NCBI GenBank assembly: GCA_015655075.1
Contig: JAATFT010000019.1
Span: 83,740 to 147,739, forward strand
DNA length: 64,000 nucleotides
From: Clostridiales bacterium
GTDB taxonomy: Bacteria; Bacillota; Clostridia; Lachnospirales; Lachnospiraceae
Direction of reading: 5' to 3'
Shown here: piece after piece, positions 45,937-55,886 of the stretch
Layout: each line of letters begins with the position of its first letter
Position numbering within the stretch: position 1 is the stretch's first letter
Notes under the pieces: generated by a model
What the model was told of the DNA's origin: nothing
Database searches by the model: none
The model's input: the letters and a program-made list of their open reading frames with translations, nothing else
Position numbers and translations under genes: made by a program

Positions 45937-46905
45937 TCAATTAACTGCTGATGTCACTTTCTCGCCCTTCAGCGAACAAATTGCATTTTCTGCCGCCAGA
46001 CGCTGAAGATCATCCAGCGATGACTGCGTCAGATATGAGATATGCGGTGTCACAAAAATATTTTCCGTATGGAGAATTGGATTATCCTTTGCAGGCGGCT
46101 CCTCTGCCAATACATCCAGGCATGCTCCGGCAATCACCTTTTCCTTGACGGCCTTAATCAGATCGGCCTCTATAATGACACCGCCGCGTGAAGCATTAAT
46201 CAGATAAGCTGTGCTTTTCATTTTGCTGATTTTTTCATAATCCATGAAATTCTGTGTCGAAGCATCCAGCTTCATATTCATACTCACATAATCTGCCAGG
46301 GCAAGCCCTTCCTCCAAATTAACCTTTTGCACTCCCAATTCTGCCGTTCTTTCTTCCGATACATACGGGTCGTAACAAAGTACTTCCATATTCATTGCCA
46401 GAGCTTTTTGGGCTACCGCCTGTCCAATCCTTCCCAATCCTGCAATTAACAGCGTTGAATTCCCGATTCGTTTGATCAGATTCTTTGCCGCCATCGCTCC
46501 CCATGGACTTGTCTTAACCTCTTCTGCATAACGGAAAAGTGTCTTGTTGCAATGATATATTGCTGCAATTACATAATCGGATACGTCCTCCGTACAGTAG
46601 TCCGGGACATTGGCTACCGTTATTCCTTTTGCACTTGCTGCCCCTACATCTACATTATTGTATCCGACGCCGTATACAGATATAATCCTGCAATGATCCA
46701 GTTTATTAATAAACTCCTCCTTCATCTCTATGTCAATCTGACAAATAACAGCATCCGTATCCTTAGCATACAATTCTATCTTTTCTTTATAATCCGCGTT
46801 TCCTGAAAAACGGATTTTGGCATCCGGGAATGCATCTTTGATGGCTTTCGTCTCAATGTCATAGCCTTCCCATTCTGAATCAATGATCCAAATTTTCTTT
46901 CCCAT
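45937..46905 (-). CDS. D-isomer-specific 2-hydroxyacid dehydrogenase
   Basis: A 322-residue NAD-dependent dehydrogenase that interconverts 2-oxo acids and D-2-hydroxy acids. NAD-binding LLIAGLGRIGQAVAQKAL; catalytic Arg in NASRGGVI, Glu in LAEEPP and His in VTPHISYL are all present. ATG 46905 follows AGGAGG. It is similar in layout to the next gene upstream, so the pair probably arose by duplication. Confidence 0.9.
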   Translation of the reverse strand: MGKKIWIIDSEWEGYDIETKAIKDAFPDAKIRFSGNADYKEKIELYAKDTDAVICQIDIEMKEEFINKLDHCRIISVYGVGYNNVDVGAASAKGITVANVPDYCTEDVSDYVIAAIYHCNKTLFRYAEEVKTSPWGAMAAKNLIKRIGNSTLLIAGLGRIGQAVAQKALAMNMEVLCYDPYVSEERTAELGVQKVNLEEGLALADYVSMNMKLDASTQNFMDYEKISKMKSTAYLINASRGGVIIEADLIKAVKEKVIAGACLDVLAEEPPAKDNPILHTENIFVTPHISYLTQSSLDDLQRLAAENAICSLKGEKVTSAVN

Positions 46906-46917
46906 CTTGTTATCCTC

Positions 46918-47898
46918 CTATTGATTTACCCAATCTTTTGGGATTCCACCCTCCAACACGGTAATCACATTGTCGGAGGTACGTTTCTTCAGTTCATCAA
47001 AAGAATTTTTGGAAATATATGAAATATGCGGTGTTACATAGGCAGAAGCACATCGGAAAACTGCTTCTTCATAGGTTGGCGGCTCTACGCTTATAACATC
47101 GAGCATTGCAGCTCTTAATACACCTTTCTCCAATGCCCTTACCAAATCCTCTTCAACAATTACTTTGCCTCTTGCCGTATTCACAAGGCATGCGCCCGGC
47201 TTTAATAATGCCAGATGTCTGTAGGTAATCAGTCCTGTCGTCTCGGCAGTCAAAATTGTATTAATGCTGACATAATCAGCCTGTCTCATTCCTTCCTCAA
47301 GCGTTTCTACCTTTTTTACACCCAATTCTTCCATATACTCCGCCGACTTGTATGGATCAAATGCAATCACATTCATCCTATGGGCAACCGCCTTCTTAGC
47401 AACCATGCCCCCGATGGTTCCGCATCCCACAATCAGAAGGGTTGAATCCTTTATACGCCTGCCTTTTTCTTCTACTGCGCCGGCACCCCATTTTCCTTCG
47501 TACAAAGCCCCCTGAACAAAAGCAAATTGTTTGTTAAACGTAAAAACTGCTGCCATAACATAATCGGAAAGGTCTTTGGCACAATATCCGGAAACATTTG
47601 TAACCTTAATTCCTTTCTCCTTAGCTGCCTTTACATCGACCCTGTCATAGCCGCCGCCGTAAACAGCAATAATCTTACACTTGCCTAACTGTTTGATAAC
47701 TTGGCCCGGTATTGGTGCATAAACCTGGCATATTACTGCATCTGCATCTTTTCCAAACTCTTCAAGGTCTTTTTGGTAATCATAGGTAGAAAATCTTAAA
47801 TCACAATCCGGATATTTTCCGAACAAAATTTCCTTTTCCAATTCATAATCCGGCCATTCTTCATCAATTATCCAAATCAACGGTTTTTTATTACTCAT
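46918..47898 (-). CDS. D-isomer-specific 2-hydroxyacid dehydrogenase (paralogue)
   Basis: A 326-residue paralogue of the neighbouring dehydrogenase: LIWIIDEEWPDYELEKEILFG at the N-terminus, LLIVGCGTIGGMVAKKAV, NTARGKVIVEEDLV (catalytic Arg), SVEPP (Glu) and VTPHISYI (His). The start is set at ATG 47898 (GAAGGG nine bases upstream) rather than 47919. It is the first gene of the three-gene minus-strand set, divergent from the SARP regulator. Confidence 0.9.
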   Translation of the reverse strand: MSNKKPLIWIIDEEWPDYELEKEILFGKYPDCDLRFSTYDYQKDLEEFGKDADAVICQVYAPIPGQVIKQLGKCKIIAVYGGGYDRVDVKAAKEKGIKVTNVSGYCAKDLSDYVMAAVFTFNKQFAFVQGALYEGKWGAGAVEEKGRRIKDSTLLIVGCGTIGGMVAKKAVAHRMNVIAFDPYKSAEYMEELGVKKVETLEEGMRQADYVSINTILTAETTGLITYRHLALLKPGACLVNTARGKVIVEEDLVRALEKGVLRAAMLDVISVEPPTYEEAVFRCASAYVTPHISYISKNSFDELKKRTSDNVITVLEGGIPKDWVNQ

Positions 47899-47926
47899 AG
47901 TTTTCATCCCTTCTTCCAATTTATTG

Positions 47927-47954
47927 ACACATCGTTTATAATAGATATAACATT
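47927..47954 (+). promoter_or_regulatory. Promoter of the 1006-residue SARP regulator
   Basis: TTGACA (47927-47932), 16-base spacer, TATAAC (47949-47954) on the plus strand. The ~155-base leader contains GGAAATTC/GAATTTCC, a CACCAAAATATGCA-type hairpin, and the palindrome GACTG AA CAGTC at 48076-48087. Confidence 0.6.
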
Positions 47955-48116
47955 GTAACTATTCGGCAGCCCCGGGAAATTCGCAGAATTTCCAGTTATT
48001 CAGCACCAAAATATGCATCTTTCTGCATTTTGTGGTGAATAAACGTATATATGCGTTTTTCGCAAGAACCGCTGTGACTGAACAGTCGCATAATATTTTT
48101 ATAGGAGGATTTTGTT

Positions 48117-51100
48117 ATGCCTACAATATCTGTTAAGCTTCTGGGCCCCCCCAATGCTGCAATGAACGGTAAACCTGTCTCATTCCCTTTTAAAAAGGCA
48201 GAAGCTTTGTTTTATTATCTTGTTACTGAAAAGACAGTATATCGCAATCAGATTTCTGCCCTCCTCTGGGAAGATACTCCTGACAGCAATGCCAAGAAAA
48301 ATTTACGCAATGCACTGTACAGCTTAAAAAATGCTTTTTTGCCGGACATCTACAGTGCACCAAACCGAAATTTATTAATTATTAATCCGGACATTACGCT
48401 TCATTCTGATCTCGATAAATTTTTAGAAAGCAGCAATCCCTCTTTTTATTCCGGAGATTTTCTACAGGATTTCTCCATCAAAGGCAGCTTAAGTTTCAAC
48501 GAATGGATTACCCAAAAGCGTCTCCAATATAAAACCGGCTATTTATCCAATCTTCTTACTTATATCATCAATTGCAGCCATGAAAATCCGGATGAATTGG
48601 AAAAACAGGTCCATCGTTATCTTGCAGAAGATGCATTTGATGAACGTCCTTACTTTGTCCTTATGTCAGCCTATCAGGAAGCCGGCATACCGGAAAAAGG
48701 AATTGAACTGTATCAGCAGCTTTATTCGCTGCTTAACAGCGAACTGGGCATTAATCCAAATCAGGAAATCACGCAGCTTTATTATCAGCTCCTGGCAGAT
48801 GCCTCCGCATCTTCCGTTTCTTCTTCGGTAATACAGACCTCTGATATTCTCGGACACGAGTCGGTCACACTGACGCTTCGAAAACAATATGATATCTTTT
48901 TTCCGGACCATTCTTCTCACAATATCATCATGGGAGAAAACGGTATCGGTAAAAGCTATCTGGTCGAACAGTTTCTTCAACAGCTGGATTTGTCAAATAC
49001 GTTATTCTTAAGCGTTTTATGTCTCCAGGCAGAAAAAACATATGCTCTGCAATCCATTAATACAATCCTCATGGATTTGGAAGATTATATCATTTCTTCT
49101 TCTGATTCACTTAACGATGGGGATAAACTTGCCGTTGCAAGGCTTTTCCCGGCCCTTAGCCTTGTTACATCCCTGCCTTCGTCTTTATCGCTTGGATACC
49201 GGGACACAAGTGTATATCAGCAAGGCAAAGAAGGACTGATGCATATTTTACAGGAAATCGCCAAAACAACGCCGATATTACTGTATTTTGACAATCTTCA
49301 GGCAATGGATTCCCTTAGTTTTGACATATGGGCCACCATAATTTCATCTGAAATCACAGGAATCATGTCCATTTCAACCTGTGTAGATTCAACAGAATCC
49401 TTCACTTTACAAACTATTACCTCCTTAATTGAAAACGGATATCTGAACCGTTTTGATTTAGAGCATTTTACCTTCGACAATGTGAAACAATATGCCGCAG
49501 CATCCATTGCCCCCGATATTCCTGAGGATAAGCTGCGTTCTATATATGAAGAAGCTGACGGCAACACCTTCTTTTTAATGGAAATGCTCCAAAAATTAAA
49601 GGAGCAGCTAAACGATTCCAAGTCTGATGCTAAATGTCCGCCTCCTTTCTCGAGTCATGCGGAAAACACCTTAAACGACCGATTAAACGGTATTACGCCG
49701 GATGCAAGACAGCTTCTTGATATATTGGCGCTTTTTCATAACCACGTATCTGTTGAGTTATTAACCATATTTTTAAACCGTTCTTCCAAGCAGATTGCCA
49801 ATATCCTGGAAGAGCTGAAATCCCATGCCCTGATTAAAGAACATCTGGACAACGGAATTATCAAATATTCTTTCTGCCACAATAAGATGCAGGAATTTAT
49901 TTATAACAAGTTATCTCCCCTTCGGCAGAAGGTGCTACATCATCACGCAGGTGAATCGCTGGAAATTCTTTATGAAAACAGAGAGTACTCCGACCACAAA
50001 AACCTGATTTACCATTTTACTCTCGGTCAGGATAATGCAAAAGCAATCTATTACTATGTCCGTGATTTCGAGGACTATATCACGATAAACTATGTACTTT
50101 ATCCGACTTATCCGGCAGGCAATCCGGACAATGAATTCAGCAAAGACAATATCCTCACATATTTTTCATTCCTTGAAACTTCTATACTAAATATAAAGCT
50201 ATTGGACCCCTCCTTTACAATACTTGATGAAGCGCAAGCCAGGCTCCTTTATGCCAAATGCTGTTATTATCTTTCCAACGGCATGTATCTTGAATTCGAA
50301 ACAGCCAGCAAGGCCGCATTACAAAGCACATTTGTAAAAACCAATAACCAGTTCCGCTTAAATATTCTGCAGCAGCGTATTTCTCATGGAATTCAGATAT
50401 ATGATACGAAACGGATGCACTCCTGCATAAACGAGGGATTGAGTCTGCTTTATACTATGGACGACAAACAGAAACTCTCCCTCTATCAAAGGCTCAATGG
50501 TCTTTGCATTCTAATGGACGGTCAGGATATCAACCATGCCATTACCGAACTTGAACAGTCTATTAAGACGATTCCGGAAGATACCAATCCTTCCTTTTCC
50601 GCAAATATTTCAGCAGCCTACAATTATCTCGGCGAATGCATGCGGTTACTTGGAAATTATGACGAAGCCTGCTATTATTATAATCAGGCACTTGAAACAT
50701 CTGCCGTTCCTGCTTATTCAAACGGTTATACAGCTACCTTTTACTGCAATATGGGCCGTGCGCTGCTTGAACTGAAGCATCTTGACAAGGCCGAAAAAAT
50801 GTTTGACAGGTCCTATCACGAATTTCAGAATAGCAATGCAATTATGCGCCGTTCCATAACCTGCAGCTATCTGGCCTGTTTCCGTTTAATCAGCAACGAT
50901 TTGACGGCCGTTACAAAATATCTTACCGATGCACATAAGGCCTCTGTTATCCTGAAATCACCGGAGGAATTATTCATCTTATATCATATCATTGCAAAGA
51001 TAGCTTCCATACGGCCGGACGCAATACCGGAGGAATTACAAATGCCGGTACAGCATTATCATGCCTTAGAAGAAGCATATGGGGAAAAATTGCCAAAACT

Positions 51101-51137
51101 GCAAAAAAGTCATATTTTACAGGCAGATTTTTTATAA
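48117..51137 (+). CDS. AfsR/SARP-family transcriptional regulator with ATPase and TPR domains
   Basis: A 1006-residue regulator. N-terminal winged HTH of the OmpR/SARP type (about residues 1-100; PFKKAEALFYYLVTEK, KKNLRNALYSLKNAF), bacterial transcriptional activation domain (about 105-245), AAA/STAND ATPase with Walker A GENGIGKSYL near residue 278 and LLYFDNLQAMDSL, then TPR-like helical repeats to the C-terminus. SARPs activate operons by binding direct repeats at -35. It lies between two catabolic clusters and is probably their activator. ATG 48117 follows AGGAGG. Its stop is one base from the convergent acyl-CoA synthetase stop. Confidence 0.9.
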   Translation: MPTISVKLLGPPNAAMNGKPVSFPFKKAEALFYYLVTEKTVYRNQISALLWEDTPDSNAKKNLRNALYSLKNAFLPDIYSAPNRNLLIINPDITLHSDLDKFLESSNPSFYSGDFLQDFSIKGSLSFNEWITQKRLQYKTGYLSNLLTYIINCSHENPDELEKQVHRYLAEDAFDERPYFVLMSAYQEAGIPEKGIELYQQLYSLLNSELGINPNQEITQLYYQLLADASASSVSSSVIQTSDILGHESVTLTLRKQYDIFFPDHSSHNIIMGENGIGKSYLVEQFLQQLDLSNTLFLSVLCLQAEKTYALQSINTILMDLEDYIISSSDSLNDGDKLAVARLFPALSLVTSLPSSLSLGYRDTSVYQQGKEGLMHILQEIAKTTPILLYFDNLQAMDSLSFDIWATIISSEITGIMSISTCVDSTESFTLQTITSLIENGYLNRFDLEHFTFDNVKQYAAASIAPDIPEDKLRSIYEEADGNTFFLMEMLQKLKEQLNDSKSDAKCPPPFSSHAENTLNDRLNGITPDARQLLDILALFHNHVSVELLTIFLNRSSKQIANILEELKSHALIKEHLDNGIIKYSFCHNKMQEFIYNKLSPLRQKVLHHHAGESLEILYENREYSDHKNLIYHFTLGQDNAKAIYYYVRDFEDYITINYVLYPTYPAGNPDNEFSKDNILTYFSFLETSILNIKLLDPSFTILDEAQARLLYAKCCYYLSNGMYLEFETASKAALQSTFVKTNNQFRLNILQQRISHGIQIYDTKRMHSCINEGLSLLYTMDDKQKLSLYQRLNGLCILMDGQDINHAITELEQSIKTIPEDTNPSFSANISAAYNYLGECMRLLGNYDEACYYYNQALETSAVPAYSNGYTATFYCNMGRALLELKHLDKAEKMFDRSYHEFQNSNAIMRRSITCSYLACFRLISNDLTAVTKYLTDAHKASVILKSPEELFILYHIIAKIASIRPDAIPEELQMPVQHYHALEEAYGEKLPKLQKSHILQADFL

Positions 51138-51138
51138 A

Positions 51139-53175
51139 TCAGCCTAAAACACGTGCATCAGCAACACATAGGGAGTTTTCATAAAGGAACACCGGATTTA
51201 AATCAGCCTCTTTGATGTCCGGATAAACAAACGGAAGCTCGGAGAATTTCGAAATAGCCTCCGCCAGCTTATCCAGATCAACTCCGCTCTGTCCTCTGAC
51301 ACCTTCAAGAATAGGATACGTCTTAATTTCCTTCACCATACAAAGCGCCGTTTCCTTTGTGACAGGCGCAATCCTTAAAGAGATGTCCTTTAACACCTCG
51401 GTATAAATACCTCCCATTCCGAAAGCAACAACCATGCCAAACTGCGGATCCTTTGTTAATCCCAAAATCACTTCCCTTCCGGGTTTTAACAGGGGCACCA
51501 TCATCGCCCCACGAAAATCTTTTCCCTCTGCAACGGCAGCCAGCTTATGAAAGGCTTCTACAGCCTCCGCAGCAGATGAGATGGGAAGAATAACGCCGCC
51601 GCAGTCCGACTTATGAACAATCTGAGGAGAAACCACTTTCATAACCATGGGATATCCGACCTTATCCGCATTATCCCTGACCTCCCCGGCAGACGTTGCA
51701 AATGCATACTCCGGCACCGGAATACCATTGTCCCTTAACAATTGCATTGCCTCCGTCTCAAGCAGTCTTTTTCTTCCTTCAAAGAGTGTTCCGCATTTCT
51801 TAATATCATAAAAACACCTGACGTTTACATTGCTGCTTACAAATTCATAATACTCTGCCAACTTTGAGAGAACTGACACGGCATTTTCGCCAAGCTCATA
51901 ACATGGAATTTTATTTTCACGCAAATAACGGAGGCTCTCCTCAATATCCGTTCCCACCTGCATCATTGCAGTTACCGGCTTGCCGGAAGCCTTTGCGGCC
52001 TTCGCAATTCCTTTGGCACACGGCATTGATTTTAAATACGGCGTTCCCACATAGATTGCCAGCGCGCCGTCCATTTCCTTCAGCGCCGCTTTGCATGCAA
52101 ATTCATATTGTTCACCGGTCCCTTCTACCGTAAGGTCAATCGGATTTTTCATACCGGCAAAAACCGGAAGGAAACCGGCCAATTCTTCTTTTAATGCATC
52201 ACTCGATACGGGTATATCAAGCCCGACACTCTCAGCCCTGTCCGTGCTCATTACTCCCGGACCGCCGGAATTCGTAACCACTGCAACCTTTCTGCCCTTC
52301 ATCGGTGGCATAAGTGCAAAGCCCTTGCATATTTCGAACATTTCCTTCAGCGTGTCGGCCCTGATCGCTCCGCACTGCTTTAATGCCGCATCAAAAACAT
52401 GATCCGCTCCGGCCATCGAACCGGTATGCGACATGGCAGCTCGCTGCCCAAAGCTGCTCCTCCCGGACTTAACAATTACAACCGGCTTCACGGCAACTAC
52501 TTTTTTTACCGTTTCCATGAATTTCCTGCCGTTTGCGACAGATTCTACATAAACCGCAACTACCTTTGTCTCCTCATCATCTTTCAGGTAACGCAGCAAA
52601 TCAATTGCGGTTAAGTCCGCACCGTTTCCGTAGCTTAAAAATTTTGCAATGCCGACACCATCTGCCGCGGACAATGCCATGAAAGAACCCCCGATTGCCC
52701 CGCTTTGCGAAACCATTGAAATATTTCCCTTAGGCGGCTTGGTCTCCAGTGTTGCCACAAGATTGGAATGGGTATTTACAAGACCGGCACAGTTTGGTCC
52801 GACACAACGGATGCCATACTTTTTCGCCACTTCCATGACCTCCTTCTCGCCCCCGCTGTTACCGGCTTCGGAAAAGCCGGAACTAATGATTACAGCTGCC
52901 TTGATTCCCTTTTTCCCACATTCCTCCATAATATCTTTTACTGTAAAAGCAGGGGATGCAATGACTGCCAAATCAATTTCTTCTCCGATATCAAGAACAG
53001 AAGCGTACCCTTTTACACTGTCCACACCAAGTCCCTTGGGGTTCACTGCATATACGCGCTCCATCCCGCCCTCTAAAACTCTGTGAACCAGTACATTTGC
53101 CAGTTTGCCCGGTGCGGCTGAACCAAATATGGCTACCCCGTTCGGAGCAAACATGGCCTTCATGCTGTCCGCCAT
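51139..53175 (-). CDS. ADP-forming acyl-CoA synthetase (acetate-CoA ligase type, fused subunits)
   Basis: Converts acyl-CoA + ADP + Pi to acid + CoA + ATP, giving ATP from 2-oxo acid fermentation. A 678-residue fused alpha-beta enzyme: CoA-binding VAIFGSAAPGKLANVL, ligase SMVSQSGAIGGSF, phospho-His loop SFGQRAAMSHTGSMAGAD, and a C-terminal ATP-grasp (AMQLLRDNGIPVPEYAFA, GYPMVMKVVSPQIVHKSDCGGV). The start is ATG 53175 with GGGAGG. It sits at the end of the hutU-ior operon, so it probably harvests energy from the acyl-CoA made by IorAB. Confidence 0.9.
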   Translation of the reverse strand: MADSMKAMFAPNGVAIFGSAAPGKLANVLVHRVLEGGMERVYAVNPKGLGVDSVKGYASVLDIGEEIDLAVIASPAFTVKDIMEECGKKGIKAAVIISSGFSEAGNSGGEKEVMEVAKKYGIRCVGPNCAGLVNTHSNLVATLETKPPKGNISMVSQSGAIGGSFMALSAADGVGIAKFLSYGNGADLTAIDLLRYLKDDEETKVVAVYVESVANGRKFMETVKKVVAVKPVVIVKSGRSSFGQRAAMSHTGSMAGADHVFDAALKQCGAIRADTLKEMFEICKGFALMPPMKGRKVAVVTNSGGPGVMSTDRAESVGLDIPVSSDALKEELAGFLPVFAGMKNPIDLTVEGTGEQYEFACKAALKEMDGALAIYVGTPYLKSMPCAKGIAKAAKASGKPVTAMMQVGTDIEESLRYLRENKIPCYELGENAVSVLSKLAEYYEFVSSNVNVRCFYDIKKCGTLFEGRKRLLETEAMQLLRDNGIPVPEYAFATSAGEVRDNADKVGYPMVMKVVSPQIVHKSDCGGVILPISSAAEAVEAFHKLAAVAEGKDFRGAMMVPLLKPGREVILGLTKDPQFGMVVAFGMGGIYTEVLKDISLRIAPVTKETALCMVKEIKTYPILEGVRGQSGVDLDKLAEAISKFSELPFVYPDIKEADLNPVFLYENSLCVADARVLG

Positions 53176-53244
53176 AATAACCTCCCTCTGTTGCATCCTT
53201 CGCAACGTCAAAACGGATATTCCAGTTCCGTTATCACTACTTAC

Positions 53245-53841
53245 TCATAAACTATTCACAGCTTTCATTCCGGCATGAAAAGCTTTCAGATTATTTTCAG
53301 CTACCCTTGGCCATCTGTTTTTAATCGTATCTTCAATTTCTTCCAACGAGAAGAATACATTTAACTCTGAACAGCCATATGCCGCACCAAGAAGGAACAG
53401 ATTCGGTCTTGCATATTCCGGTACAAGCTCCGGCGAAAGAACAACCGGTACCCCGCCCGACTTTTTAATTTCTGAAACGATAAGCTCCTCCTCCGGGTAC
53501 GGAGCATTTCCTAGCATTACTTCCGTGGGCAGCCATCGGTTTCCCAGCACTACGTATTTCGCACCTTCTTTTCCGTATCGGATTGTCCGAAGGGTTTCGC
53601 ATAATTCCATTGAAACAATCATATCCGAGCCGCCTTCTGAAATACTTGGACTGAACTTGTTTGGCTGCCTTCCGATACGAAGCTGTGCCTTAACAAAACC
53701 GCCGCGCTGTGCCATGCCCTTGGTTGGATAATAATTGATTTCAATATCCTTATTTGTTGCTGTCAATGTAAGGATATCCGCAATCGTAAGAACTCCCTGC
53801 CCTCCGATTCCAACGATATATATATCAAAATAATTGCCCAT
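53245..53841 (-). CDS. iorB: Indolepyruvate ferredoxin oxidoreductase, beta subunit
   Basis: A 198-residue gamma-domain-type subunit: DIYIVGIGGQGVLTIADIL, INYYPTKGMAQRGGFVKAQLRIG and SEGGSDMIVSMELCE. With IorA it oxidatively decarboxylates aryl-pyruvates to aryl-acetyl-CoA, reducing ferredoxin. A 177-base fold-back region separates it from iorA, though both are on the same strand. ATG 53841. Confidence 0.92.
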   Translation of the reverse strand: MGNYFDIYIVGIGGQGVLTIADILTLTATNKDIEINYYPTKGMAQRGGFVKAQLRIGRQPNKFSPSISEGGSDMIVSMELCETLRTIRYGKEGAKYVVLGNRWLPTEVMLGNAPYPEEELIVSEIKKSGGVPVVLSPELVPEYARPNLFLLGAAYGCSELNVFFSLEEIEDTIKNRWPRVAENNLKAFHAGMKAVNSL

Positions 53842-53870
53842 TTCCGAACCTCACTTTCTATTTCATTATT

Positions 53871-54012
53871 GAGGCAATTGCAAAACTATATAGTTTTCTG
53901 AATATACCATATAATTAACACGAATTTCATAGCTTCAGTTGCCTTTAGGGCAAGATTCAGCTCTGAAATTGTATGGTATATAATTACAATAATCTTGTTT
54001 CGCAATTACCTA
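53871..54012. repeat. Fold-back element between iorA and iorB
   Basis: Nested inverted repeats: outer GGCAATTGCAAAAC / GTTTCGCAATTACC; AAAACTATATAGTTTT (53882-53897, perfect palindrome); ATATACCATA / TATGGTATAT; AATTTCA / TGAAATT; AGCT / AGCT; and apical TTGCC-TTTAG-GGCAA. It is either a MITE-like insertion in the operon or an RNA structure that tunes iorB expression. Confidence 0.6.
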
Positions 54013-54018
54013 TATTTA

Positions 54019-55869
54019 TTATTGAACGATTGCTCCTGTGGGACATACCTGAGTGCATAAACCGCAGTTGTTACATTGTGAGTTATCGATTACAATAGAA
54101 GTTTTTTCTAATGTAATAGCAGGACATCCGCTCATATTGATGCACCTTTTACACCTTATACATTTATCCGGAATTAGTGTAACCGGTTTATATGTAACTT
54201 TTCTTCTGGCAGCTTCAATTGCACATTCCCGTCTTGAAATAATTACCTTAACACCTTCTTTCGATAAACTGTCCTGAATTGCTTCTGAAATTGAATTCAT
54301 ATTATAAGGATCTGCAATATATAAGTTTTCGACACCAAATCCCTTTACAACAGAGACAATGTCAAGCTGCTTCCATACGCCCACCTGACAGGACTGCTGC
54401 GTACCGGGATTAATCTGCATTCCCGTCATGGCTGTCCAGCCATTGTCAAGAATCACAACCGTCATATTAATATTATGCTGAATTGCATTAACAAGTCCGG
54501 CCATGCCTGCATGGAAGAAGGTTGAATCGCCAAGGGTTGCAATAATAGGCGATGGGATCCTGCTATACGCAAAGCCCTGTGCTAACGGAATGCTTGCGCC
54601 CATTGCAAGTTCTGTCCAGAGAAGGTTGAACGGCGGACTGATACCTAAAATTGTACAGCCGATATCACCCGTAATGAAAACTTCTTCCTTTTTATATCCG
54701 CTTTTCTTAAGTCCGTCTTCAATCCCCATATAAGTGCCTCTATGAGGACAGCCTGCACAGAAACCAATCGGACGTTTTGCGCAATACTGTTCAGGGCTAT
54801 CGGCCGTCTTAACAAGGAATAGAGGAAGCTCTATGTCCAACGCCCTGCATAATCCCCTGCAAACTAACAGCGCATTATATTCGCCTATACGCTTATAGGT
54901 ACCGTCCTCCTTACCCATAATTTTTATATCCAGCTTCTTTTTGTATGCAAGCAGATAGACATATTTTTCAAGATGACCCTCCAATTCCTCGGCAATGACA
55001 ACGGTATTGCAATTGGTCAGCACTTCTGCAATTTTTGCCTCTGCAAACGGAACGGTTGCGATCAGTTCCAGAGATGTGACATCGGCAACATTGACTCCGG
55101 CACCCGTTAACATTTCAAAAGCTTCATTCTTATACCCGTTTACAATACCAACGGAAATAATGCCGACACCGCCTTTTTTGCCAAGCGCCAATCTGTTATA
55201 GTCCTTATCTGCAATGTATTTTTCCGCTTTAACCAGACGGTCAATCAAGTCCTGATGCTGTGCCATACAGATTGCAGCACCGGCTTTCGTAAATTTTGCG
55301 GTATCACGGACCGGCATGGGCATATCGTCGGCCGGCATTACCCGCTCACCAATCTCTATATTGGCATGGGACTGTGAGTTATTTGTTACCAGTCTCAAAA
55401 ATACCGGTCCTTCAATTTTCTCCGAAATTTCAAATGCAATTTTCGCCATGTCATATACTTCCTGAATGGAACCCGGTTCAAGCATGGGCATATCCGACAT
55501 GAGTGCAAAGCCTCTCGTATCCTGCTCACACATACCGGCTGTTACACCCGGATCATCTGCTACGTAAATGACCAGGCCGCCCCTGCATCCGGAATATGCA
55601 ATTCCTATCAGGGAATCGTAGGCAACATTAAGGCCCGACATCTTCATCGTACACATCGCACGATGCCCGGCCAGCGCAGCACCCGCCGCCACCTCAAAAG
55701 CTACCTTTTCATTTGTACTCCATTCCACACAGGTTCCCGGCAGGTCCATTTTTAACAAGCTGGCAATTACCTCGGTGGAAGGAGTGCCCGGATATCCGCT
55801 TACAACTTTTACTCCGGCACTTAAAGCGCCGTACGCAATCGCTTCATTTCCGCTTACTGTCCTCTTCAT
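54019..55869 (-). CDS. iorA: Indolepyruvate ferredoxin oxidoreductase, alpha subunit
   Basis: TPP- and iron-sulfur-containing catalytic subunit, 616 residues. It has an N-terminal pyrimidine domain (GNEAIAYGALSAGVKVVSGYPGTPSTEV), TPP domain (GDIGCTILGISPPFN, GDSTFFHAGMAGL, ILDNGWTAMTGMQINPG) and two C-terminal [4Fe-4S] clusters (CIRCKRCINMSGCP, CNNCGLCTQVCPTG). It acts on aromatic 2-oxo acids in known homologues. The start is ATG 55869 with GGAGG; it follows the aconitase X small subunit by 17 bases. Confidence 0.94.
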   Translation of the reverse strand: MKRTVSGNEAIAYGALSAGVKVVSGYPGTPSTEVIASLLKMDLPGTCVEWSTNEKVAFEVAAGAALAGHRAMCTMKMSGLNVAYDSLIGIAYSGCRGGLVIYVADDPGVTAGMCEQDTRGFALMSDMPMLEPGSIQEVYDMAKIAFEISEKIEGPVFLRLVTNNSQSHANIEIGERVMPADDMPMPVRDTAKFTKAGAAICMAQHQDLIDRLVKAEKYIADKDYNRLALGKKGGVGIISVGIVNGYKNEAFEMLTGAGVNVADVTSLELIATVPFAEAKIAEVLTNCNTVVIAEELEGHLEKYVYLLAYKKKLDIKIMGKEDGTYKRIGEYNALLVCRGLCRALDIELPLFLVKTADSPEQYCAKRPIGFCAGCPHRGTYMGIEDGLKKSGYKKEEVFITGDIGCTILGISPPFNLLWTELAMGASIPLAQGFAYSRIPSPIIATLGDSTFFHAGMAGLVNAIQHNINMTVVILDNGWTAMTGMQINPGTQQSCQVGVWKQLDIVSVVKGFGVENLYIADPYNMNSISEAIQDSLSKEGVKVIISRRECAIEAARRKVTYKPVTLIPDKCIRCKRCINMSGCPAITLEKTSIVIDNSQCNNCGLCTQVCPTGAIVQ

Positions 55870-55886
55870 ATTTCTTACCTCCAATT

